This document shows positions 1 to 5,426 of a stretch of 6,972 nt of DNA, one piece after another. Made by a program: the position numbers and the translations under genes. The notes beneath the pieces are model-generated. The model ran no database searches. It had not been told where the DNA came from and saw only the letters and a program-made list of their open reading frames with translations. Position 1 is the stretch's first letter; the number at the start of each line of letters is the position of its first letter. This DNA is from Rikenella microfusus (GTDB lineage Bacteria > Bacteroidota > Bacteroidia > Bacteroidales > SZUA-534), in the NCBI GenBank assembly GCA_020719105.1, contig DYQV01000124.1, forward strand, positions 1 to 6,972, written 5' to 3'.

Positions 1-18
1 CGAATCCCTCATCGCCCA
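1..18 (+). tRNA. 3' end of a tRNA, probably tRNA-Val (partial)
   Basis: The first bases fit the last part of a tRNA: CGAAT is the end of a T-loop (TTCGAAT), CCCTC the 3' half of the T-stem, ATCGCCC the 3' half of the acceptor stem, and A18 the discriminator base. The implied acceptor 5' strand, GGGCGAT, is typical of bacterial tRNA-Val, which is why Val is suggested; the anticodon lies outside the window, so the identity is not proven. CCA is not encoded (CT follows), so it would be added enzymatically. A hairpin terminator follows nine bases later, which supports a transcription unit ending here. Confidence 0.6.
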
Positions 19-26
19 CTAAAGTA

Positions 27-51
27 AGTCACCAATTGGTGGCTTTTTTTT
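27..51 (+). terminator. Rho-independent terminator of the tRNA unit
   Basis: A 7-bp stem (AGTCACC with GGTGGCT, one G-T pair) with an AATT loop is followed at once by eight T's (44-51). It lies just after the tRNA end on the same strand. Confidence 0.85.
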
Positions 52-185
52 ATTTTATTAATATCCATGTGGTTCGTCAATCGTTCTATAAAACAACGTC
101 TTATGTTTTAAAGCGAATACTCTATTTATTGTGATGATAAAGGAGAAGGAAACCAATCGATAAATGCGAACCCAACAAGTAAATT

Positions 186-225
186 GGAAAAAGCTAGATT
201 AAAAACAGATAGAGGATAAATCTAG
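186..225 (-). terminator. Weak candidate terminator for the sigma/PepSY-like unit
   Basis: Read on the minus strand, CTAGATT and AATCTAG form a 7-bp stem around an 18-base loop, followed by CTTTTT. It lies 17 bases after the stop of the PepSY-like gene. The stem is AT-rich and the loop is long, so this is only a candidate. No better terminator for this unit is visible in 52-242, which otherwise shows no gene or clear signal. Confidence 0.3.
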
Positions 226-242
226 AAAAAAGATGTTTCAAT

Positions 243-644
243 CTAAAGAAAATTTCTTTCCAAAATAGTTCCTTGTTCATCAACAAGCACAACCAAACGC
301 TGCAGTACCTGATTCCGAACAATTATCTCATAGTGTTTCTCTGAAGGTCTATTTATTACAACAGTACTCATAATTTCACCAATGGCATGCATTTGTGAAA
401 CTATCAATGGTGGTATTTGGCTTTCCGGGATATTAACTTTAAATTCTTCTATTTCACCATCTGGGTTAAAACGCGCAATGTGTTCAATTTGGTGACTGTA
501 AAAGATAGCTTCAAAATATTGGCCTTTTTTGTACCATTCAATATTTATAGCTTCCGTAAAGCGCAGCATTAAGTTTTTTATAACCTTTTCAGGCGGGCTT
601 ATTTGATTTCCAGCAATAAGGCTTTCAAAAAAATTTCGTTTCAT
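243..644 (-). CDS. PepSY-like (PF11396-type, 'beta-lactamase-inhibitor-like') small protein
   Basis: This 133-aa protein shows one copy of the alternating beta-strand pattern of PepSY-like proteins common in Bacteroidota. After a short helix (about residues 17-32) comes a first strand pair around IEWYKKGQYFEAIF, then a turn of the type RFNPDGEIEEF, a helix (IPPLIVSQMHAIG), and a closing pair with HYEIIV and a VDEQGTILE turn. It has no signal peptide or membrane segment, whereas many family members are exported, so it is probably cytoplasmic. The frame opens further upstream to a TTG at 701 that would overlap the sigma gene by 8 bases. I prefer the ATG at 644, because the residues before it are not family-like and an A-rich stretch precedes it. 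It follows the sigma gene by 49 bases and is probably cotranscribed. Its role is unknown; as the only partner of an ECF sigma factor it could modulate that factor, but nothing in the sequence shows this. Confidence 0.75.
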   Translation of the reverse strand: MKRNFFESLIAGNQISPPEKVIKNLMLRFTEAINIEWYKKGQYFEAIFYSHQIEHIARFNPDGEIEEFKVNIPESQIPPLIVSQMHAIGEIMSTVVINRPSEKHYEIIVRNQVLQRLVVLVDEQGTILERNFL

Positions 645-693
645 TCGATAAAGCTTTTTTATTTTGACGTGTAAATGGAAAAGAGTAACAGGA

Positions 694-1266
694 TTAATCA
701 AGATTTCCGAATTTGGAACGATAAAGGTAAATTACCCGGGTTCTTGCTCTTTTTAGACGCATTTTTGCAGCATCTTCACTAATCCGTATGGCTGGCGCAA
801 TTTGTTTTAACGGAAGTCCGTCTTGATATTTCATTAATAGCAATGCCTTTTCTTCAGGATGAATAAGTTCAAGAATATCCAGCAATCGCTGATAGTTCAT
901 GTCTGTGATATCCTCTTCTGTTTCATCAATTATTTCGGGAATTTCATTTTGTTTATTCCAGTCGGGGTAATGCATTTTTTTACGGATACGTAAATAATCA
1001 ATGCAGTAATTATAAGCAATTGAGTAAAGCCAAGAAGAAAACTTGGCGGAATGATTGAATGTACCAAGTTTTTCAAAACTTTTAGTAAAAATATCTTCAG
1101 TAAACTCTTTTGCTAACTGTTTATTTTTTACTAAGCTATAGCATTTATCAAGCACCTTAAGTTCATATCTATTATAAAGCACTTCAAATAATTCAGATTT
1201 CTTGTCGTCAACAATCCTATTGACAACTTCAGCATCGGTAAGATTTTTATAAAAACTTTTATCCAT
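694..1266 (-). CDS. ECF-type RNA polymerase sigma factor (sigma-70 family)
   Basis: This 190-aa protein has the two domains of ECF sigma factors. Region 2 spans about residues 26-97, with the core-binding and -10 recognition stretch around FSSWLYSIAYNYCIDYLRIRKK. An acidic linker (109-122) follows, then region 4 at about 127-182 with the helix-turn-helix LPLKQIAPAIRISEDAAKMR and the closing LKRARTRV. The length is normal for the family. The ATG at 1266 is chosen over an in-frame TTG three codons upstream. It would direct RNA polymerase to a small regulon. No anti-sigma gene with a membrane segment follows; the downstream neighbour is a PepSY-like protein. It is transcribed divergently from the envelope cluster, which makes that cluster a possible target (inference only). 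The region-2 residue pattern is well conserved, so the family call is firm; the regulon cannot be read here. Confidence 0.93.
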   Translation of the reverse strand: MDKSFYKNLTDAEVVNRIVDDKKSELFEVLYNRYELKVLDKCYSLVKNKQLAKEFTEDIFTKSFEKLGTFNHSAKFSSWLYSIAYNYCIDYLRIRKKMHYPDWNKQNEIPEIIDETEEDITDMNYQRLLDILELIHPEEKALLLMKYQDGLPLKQIAPAIRISEDAAKMRLKRARTRVIYLYRSKFGNLD

Positions 1267-1289
1267 TACATCCAATTCTGAAAATTATG

Positions 1290-1320
1290 TTGTGAAATTA
1301 AAAATATTCTTGTACTTTTA
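1290..1320 (+). promoter_or_regulatory. Candidate Bacteroidota-type promoter for the lipoprotein gene
   Basis: TTG at 1290-1292 lies 20 bases before TACTTTTA at 1313-1320, close to the Bacteroidota primary-sigma pattern TTTG-N19-21-TAnnTTTG. The final G is replaced by A and the upstream box has one mismatch. It would leave a 5' leader of roughly 180 bases before the ATG at 1505. No convincing promoter for the divergent sigma gene was found in 1267-1504. Confidence 0.3.
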
Positions 1321-1504
1321 CCACGAATTTTAGTTCTTTAATGTATTTTTACGATAAGGCTGTCAGGATTTAGATTTTTTTTTTAAATTCTTGTTACTTC
1401 TGATTAACCTTTCGTCCTAATGATATATCGTAAATAAAGCAGCATTGGCTGTTCATAAACTACGATTGAATAAAACAATAAGAAAAACAGAAAAAAGTTT
1501 AAAA

Positions 1505-2110
1505 ATGAAAAGTAGATTATTTATTGGAGTATTAGCCTTAGTAGGCTTTACAATGTTTGCCACAAGTTGTGAAAAATTGCCACAAGCTGAACTTGATGCT
1601 GCCAATGCAGCTGTTGAAACAGCAAGAGCTTCACAAGCAGACATTTATGTACCTGAAGCATTTGCTGCTTTGCAAGATTCATTAAAAGTTGCTAATGAAA
1701 ACATTGAATTGCAAAAGTCAAAATTATTCAAAAAATTTACTGTTGCTAAAAATCAATTAATTGCTGTTTCAGCTTTATCAGTAACTGTAAAAGATGCTTC
1801 AGAAGCTAGAAAAGTTGAATTAAATGCTGAAATTCAAGCAGCTATTGATACAACAAAAGCTTTGATCGCTGAAAACAATGAGTTGATGAAAAAAGCTCCT
1901 AAAGGTAAAGAAGGTAAAGCTGCTTTAGAGCAAATGAAAAGCGAAATTGCTGTAATTGAAGCTTCTTTAACTGAAGCATCAAACCTACAAGCTAGCGGAA
2001 ACCTTTTAGGTGCTGTTGACAAAGCTAAAGCTGCTAACGCAAAAGCTACTGAAATCAACACTGAATTAAAAGAAGTTACTGCTAAATATACAAAAGGTAA
2101 AAAGAAATAA
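1505..2110 (+). CDS. Ala/Lys-rich helical lipoprotein, DUF4398-like
   Basis: This 201-aa precursor starts with a lipoprotein signal peptide: MKSRLF, a hydrophobic core (6-19) and lipobox ATSC with the lipidated Cys at residue 22. The mature 180 residues are almost wholly predicted helix, rich in Ala, Lys and Glu. About residues 27-105 look like DUF4398 (an AxLDAAxxAVETARAS start, a YVPEAFAALQDSL turn and a second helix). A short break (APKGKEG, 131-137) and another helix (138-195) follow. The tail is KYTKGKKK, ending in lysines. After Cys there is EKLPQ rather than a run of acids, so a surface-export signal is not obvious and a periplasm-facing protein is more likely. The ATG at 1505, preceded by an A-rich tract, is the true start; an in-frame TTG at 1445 would bury the signal peptide. 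Codons are uniform (GCT, AAA, GAA), as in highly expressed genes, and a strong terminator follows. It may anchor the outer membrane to peptidoglycan (inference). Confidence 0.85.
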   Translation: MKSRLFIGVLALVGFTMFATSCEKLPQAELDAANAAVETARASQADIYVPEAFAALQDSLKVANENIELQKSKLFKKFTVAKNQLIAVSALSVTVKDASEARKVELNAEIQAAIDTTKALIAENNELMKKAPKGKEGKAALEQMKSEIAVIEASLTEASNLQASGNLLGAVDKAKAANAKATEINTELKEVTAKYTKGKKK

Positions 2111-2142
2111 TTAGCTGCAACAGCAACGATTAAAATATTTAT

Positions 2143-2172
2143 AACCCTGGGTTGAAAAGCCTGGGGTTTTTT
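2143..2172 (+). terminator. Rho-independent terminator after the lipoprotein gene
   Basis: A 9-bp stem (AACCCTGGG with CCTGGGGTT, two G-T pairs) around an 8-base loop runs into six T's at 2167-2172. It lies 32 bases after the lipoprotein stop and only 20 bases before the next start codon. It should release most lipoprotein transcripts and let only read-through supply the transpeptidase genes, unless they have a promoter of their own. None with a good match is visible in the short gap. Confidence 0.85.
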
Positions 2173-2192
2173 ACAGTTTATTTTTTGCATTT

Positions 2193-3305
2193 ATGTCAAA
2201 AACAAAATGGAGAATAATAATTTATGGCTCCAGTTCCTTACTTATTGTATTTTTAAGCATTTGGGTAATTACACGTATTCAAAATCCCCCTCTACCCGGC
2301 TTAATAACTGCGCGTGAAGCTATTACAAAAGCAAAAATGGTAAATGCTGAGGTTTATGCCAAGTCCGATTTTCATAAGGCAGAAGATTTATATCGATCCG
2401 CCATGCGAATGTGGAAGATAGAAAATTTGAAATTTATTTTGAATCGCGACTATTCTGAAGTAATAAAGAATGCTAGTAAGTCAAAAACTCTTGCAAACAA
2501 AGCATATAATTCATCTTTAGTTGACAAAAGGAATTTGAAAGATAAAGTTGATATGCAAATTTTAGAATTGAAAGAAGCAGTAAAAAAAAATCAGCCTTTA
2601 TTTAATAAACTGCCTGTTCCGCCAGAAATTAATAAGCAAAATAGTCAAGGTCAATTAATGCTGTTTGAGGCTGAAAGCACCATTAAAAGAGGAAATTATA
2701 AGGATTTGGAAGGAAAATTAGAATTTGCCGAAAAAAACATTCAGAACTCCTATCAATTTGCAAATCAGCTATTAATTGATTATTTTACCATGTACCCTCG
2801 TTGGGTTAAACAAGCTGAACAAGCGCGCATTCAATCAAAAAAAAATAATTCTTATGCTATTGTTATTGATAAATTTTCAAGAACATGTTTTGTTTATAAC
2901 AATGGAGAATTGAAAAATATATTTGATGTAGAACTTGGAAAAAATTGGATTGGGAGCAAATTATATTCTGGCGATCAGGCTACTCCTGAAGGCCAATATT
3001 TTATTGTTTCAAAAAAAGATTCACGAAAAACAAAATACTATAAAGCGTTGTTGCTTAATTACCCGAATGAGGATGATAAAGCGCGTTTTAAAAATGGAAA
3101 AGACAATGGAACGCTTCAGCTATCGTCAAAAATAGGCAACCTGATTGAGATTCATGGAGATGGGGGGAAAGGCATTGACTGGACTAATGGTTGCATAGCG
3201 CTTCAAAATAAAGATATAGATACACTTTTTAAGGTTGTTGAAGAAAATACACCGGTTACCATTGTTGGTTCGCTTAAACCGCTCAAAGAAATATTAAATG
3301 ACTAA
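2193..3305 (+). CDS. Membrane-anchored L,D-transpeptidase (YkuD) with N-terminal DUF4398-like helical domain
   Basis: This 370-aa protein has a basic N-terminus and one membrane anchor (about 9-27), then a helical region (36-215), then a YkuD catalytic domain (about 220-357). Residues 38-107 (AREAITKAKMVNAEVYAKSD and on) repeat the pattern of the DUF4398-like lipoprotein encoded just upstream. The catalytic domain begins at SYAIVIDKFSRTCFVYNNGE, carries TPEGQYF (264-270), and ends in the active-site block with His321-Gly and DWTNGCIAL, where Cys334 is the nucleophile. YkuD enzymes cut the D-Ala4 end of a tetrapeptide stem and join the new L-center carbonyl to an amine, making 3-3 crosslinks or attaching proteins. 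The usual HGC[VI]RL motif is replaced by NGCIAL, a variant seen in a subset of the family. No lipobox or clear cleavage site is present, so it is probably tethered to the inner membrane and acts in the periplasm. Its stop overlaps the next start by 8 bases. Confidence 0.9.
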   Translation: MSKTKWRIIIYGSSSLLIVFLSIWVITRIQNPPLPGLITAREAITKAKMVNAEVYAKSDFHKAEDLYRSAMRMWKIENLKFILNRDYSEVIKNASKSKTLANKAYNSSLVDKRNLKDKVDMQILELKEAVKKNQPLFNKLPVPPEINKQNSQGQLMLFEAESTIKRGNYKDLEGKLEFAEKNIQNSYQFANQLLIDYFTMYPRWVKQAEQARIQSKKNNSYAIVIDKFSRTCFVYNNGELKNIFDVELGKNWIGSKLYSGDQATPEGQYFIVSKKDSRKTKYYKALLLNYPNEDDKARFKNGKDNGTLQLSSKIGNLIEIHGDGGKGIDWTNGCIALQNKDIDTLFKVVEENTPVTIVGSLKPLKEILND

Positions 3306-4059
3306 TAATAATAAAAACCTTTCTAATAATGAAGCTTCAAATAATTTAATAGAAGTTTCATCGGATGCCTCGACTTTAAATGGTAAGTCTAGTAATAAAT
3401 ACCTATGGGTTATAATTCCTTTGGAAATACTCATTGTTGTTACTGTTTTTGTTGCATTTTTTGTCTTATTTGTCCCCAAAATACAAGAGATGCCTATAAA
3501 TGTTGGCTCGTATGATTCAAATTCAATACCTGCTGATTCTGCATCCATTGCAAAAACTAATAAAGAGTTGCAAAAACAAATAAATAAAATTGAAAATAAG
3601 CTAATAAATAAAACTCCTAAAACACCCTATTTAACTATTAGTACCGTAAAAAATGAATATGTTTTGTATAAAAAACAAAAAGCCATTCGGTATGGGAAAT
3701 GCTCCACAGGTAGTTACATTTTATTAGATGGTGGTGAAAAGCAAAAATGGATATTCAGGACTCCAAAAGGTGAATTCCGCATACAAAATAAAACAACTGG
3801 CCCTGTTTGGAAAAAGCCAGATTGGGCTTTTGTTGAAGAGGGATTGCCCATACCTTCGCCAAACCATAACTCACGTTTTGAATATGGGGTTTTAGGAGAC
3901 TATGCCCTATATCTTGGCCAAGGTTATATGCTACATGGAACTCTCTATAAACGATTTCTTGGTCTTGCCGTTACTCATGGGTGCGTGCGCCTTAATGATG
4001 ATGATCTGGAAGCAATTTATAAAACTCTGGACATTGGATCAAAAGTTTATATTTTTTAA
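3298..4059 (+). CDS. L,D-transpeptidase, YkuD family, canonical active site, single membrane anchor
   Basis: This 253-aa protein has a polar Asn/Ser-rich N-terminus of 34 residues, one membrane segment (about 35-59), a short coiled-coil linker (85-105) and a YkuD domain (110-253). The domain shows YLTISTVKNEYVLYKK at its start, TPKGEF (155-160), His213-Gly, and the full catalytic motif THGCVRL (226-232) with His227, Cys229 and Arg231. The basic residues just before the membrane segment suggest the N-terminus stays in the cytoplasm and the catalytic domain faces the periplasm. The start ATG sits inside the end of the previous gene (overlap ATGACTAA), a sign of translational coupling. It is expected to make 3-3 crosslinks or to attach a protein to peptidoglycan; which one cannot be told from sequence. 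The complete motif makes activity likely, in contrast to the variant site of the gene before it. Confidence 0.93.
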   Translation: MTNNNKNLSNNEASNNLIEVSSDASTLNGKSSNKYLWVIIPLEILIVVTVFVAFFVLFVPKIQEMPINVGSYDSNSIPADSASIAKTNKELQKQINKIENKLINKTPKTPYLTISTVKNEYVLYKKQKAIRYGKCSTGSYILLDGGEKQKWIFRTPKGEFRIQNKTTGPVWKKPDWAFVEEGLPIPSPNHNSRFEYGVLGDYALYLGQGYMLHGTLYKRFLGLAVTHGCVRLNDDDLEAIYKTLDIGSKVYIF

Positions 4060-4077
4060 TTTGCTTAACTTGCAGTT

Positions 4078-4839
4078 ATGAAAGCATTTATTGTTCGTAT
4101 AAAATATTATTTACTTTTCTCCATTTTTTTATTGGGTTTTATTGGGTTTAACGCCTATTTAGCAAGGCAAGCAGTAAAAACTAAATTAGCAGAAATAAAC
4201 CAATCGGATAGCATTTCAAATACAAAGGGTGTTTTGAGTAGTATCAACCGGGATGAAAACCCCGAAGGCTATGAATTAATAAAAGAAAAAGCATTTTTAG
4301 AGGCTCAAATTGAATTGTCGAATTCTGATTCCATAACCTTAGTAATTGATTTAAAGGATAGTTTGGCCGTTCTTCAAATTAAAGGAGTTACTGTTTATAC
4401 ATCAAAAATTATCAGGTATTCTTATAGTGCTTTATTAAATGATATTTCGGTACCTGTTTATTATAAAATATTTAGTAAACCTTTAACTGTGCATCAGCAG
4501 CTAAGTACCATTGCAAAAGAACCCATTGTGATAAAGATTGCTCCAAAAGATACCATTGAAGCAGCAAAGGCCGAAATAGTACCCGATTCGGTTGTAAATG
4601 AGTCAGTTGTTCTAAATTTTTTGGTTGATGAGGATATTTTAGTGGTGATTACCAACCACGAAGAAGAGGGATCGTATTTTAATCAGAAATTGAAATGGAG
4701 TTACCATTTTTTAAAGCAATTAGTTGAATTAAAAAAAGTCGATTATCAACCTACCATAAAGATGGTAATACCAAACGACGACATTGTTGTAATTTATAGG
4801 GCACTACCTTGGAAAGCTCGGATTGCAATAAAATTATAA
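4078..4839 (+). CDS. Membrane-anchored periplasmic protein of unknown function, possible non-catalytic L,D-transpeptidase companion
   Basis: This 253-aa protein has a basic N-terminus, one membrane segment (about 10-28) and a helical spacer (30-82). Two beta-rich blocks follow: 84-160, starting SITLVIDLKDSLAVLQIKG, and 175-253, ending with a distinctive IPNDDIVVIYRALPWKA. The first block resembles the opening strands of a YkuD domain (a short strand, then a strand with an xGxxV turn), but no HG or GC[VI]R motif occurs anywhere, so it cannot be an active YkuD enzyme. A run rich in Lys-Glu-Pro and Ala-Pro-Lys (148-165) links the blocks. It lies 18 bases after the transpeptidase gene, so the three are almost surely one operon. 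It may help position or regulate those enzymes (inference). An unrelated fold is possible; the link to YkuD is weak. No terminator is visible in the 50-bp gap to the convergent gene. Confidence 0.65.
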   Translation: MKAFIVRIKYYLLFSIFLLGFIGFNAYLARQAVKTKLAEINQSDSISNTKGVLSSINRDENPEGYELIKEKAFLEAQIELSNSDSITLVIDLKDSLAVLQIKGVTVYTSKIIRYSYSALLNDISVPVYYKIFSKPLTVHQQLSTIAKEPIVIKIAPKDTIEAAKAEIVPDSVVNESVVLNFLVDEDILVVITNHEEEGSYFNQKLKWSYHFLKQLVELKKVDYQPTIKMVIPNDDIVVIYRALPWKARIAIKL

Positions 4840-4889
4840 AACTCTCCCTAAGAAATTTTCATAAATCCGATTGCATTCTATTATTGATG

Positions 4890-5426
4890 CTAAACAATCA
4901 CTACGCTTTGATGAGAATAAGTAATTTGTTTTCCTGATAAACGATTGGCTGTATAATATTCAGTATTCGGTAAATTCAATAAATTAGTATTGACATCGGA
5001 AATCAGGTACTCCGAATCCGGTATAAATATCGCCGCTGGTGCAAGATGTTTAGCAAGGTTTGGCGCCTCAACTATTACAGGATAATCAAACCCCAAAATA
5101 TCGATAAAATGAATAAAAGCAAGCCGGATGTTATGAGCTTGGGTATGAATGTAATATAAATAGGGTAAGCGAAAATCTAACTCCTGCTCAAATAATGTAA
5201 TACCAGTTTTATTGTTTTTTTTATAGATTAAATATTCTTCTTGTTTAAGAATGATTTGAGCATTGACAATTTCATCTGATAAATCACCGATTTTCACATA
5301 AAGCAAATTGGTACCATTAGAAAACTTTTTTAAAATTTCTCCTATTTCGTTAACTGGGAACTTCGGTAAATTAACCGGATCGAGCAAGATAACATTCGGG
5401 CACCAGATGGTTCGCAATGGCATCAT
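4890..5426 (-). CDS. Conserved-looking hypothetical protein, coupled to the SpmAB fusion
   Basis: This 178-aa protein is not one I recognise. It has no signal peptide or membrane segment and is probably cytoplasmic. It opens with MMPLRTIWCPNVILLDPVNL; an alpha/beta pattern follows, with strands such as NLLYVKIG and YPVIVEAP, and a more hydrophobic stretch LAPAAIFIPD (128-137). One Cys is present (Cys9) and no metal or nucleotide-binding motif is evident. The start ATG at 5426 (followed at once by a second ATG) overlaps the stop of the SpmAB gene in an ATGA arrangement, so the two are translationally coupled and probably work in the same process. It ends 50 bases from the convergent operon. 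Being the partner of a transporter-like membrane protein, it may be a cytoplasmic helper, but nothing in the sequence fixes the role. Confidence 0.8.
   Translation of the reverse strand: MMPLRTIWCPNVILLDPVNLPKFPVNEIGEILKKFSNGTNLLYVKIGDLSDEIVNAQIILKQEEYLIYKKNNKTGITLFEQELDFRLPYLYYIHTQAHNIRLAFIHFIDILGFDYPVIVEAPNLAKHLAPAAIFIPDSEYLISDVNTNLLNLPNTEYYTANRLSGKQITYSHQSVVIV

Noticed and set aside
164..202. Tiny ORF of 12 codons after a purine-rich AAGGAGAAGG stretch
   Set aside because: The spacing to the ATG is long and the peptide is too short to support without conservation data.
645..701. Longer PepSY-like protein starting at TTG 701, overlapping the sigma gene by 8 bases
   Set aside because: The extra 19 residues do not look like the family and an ATG with an A-rich leader exists at 644. 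The overlap is tempting as coupling, so it stays a minor alternative.
1445..1504. N-terminal extension of the lipoprotein from a TTG
   Set aside because: It would place 20 basic residues before the signal peptide; the ATG at 1505 gives a normal lipoprotein signal with a lipobox ending at Cys22.
1834..2190. Open frame on the minus strand across the lipoprotein gene
   Set aside because: It is the antisense shadow of a low-complexity Ala/Lys-rich gene; its composition is that of reversed GCT/AAA codons and it has no family features.
4840..4889. Possible bidirectional terminator between the convergent operons
   Set aside because: No stem followed by a T-run is present on either strand; only a 4-bp GCAT/ATGC pairing is seen.
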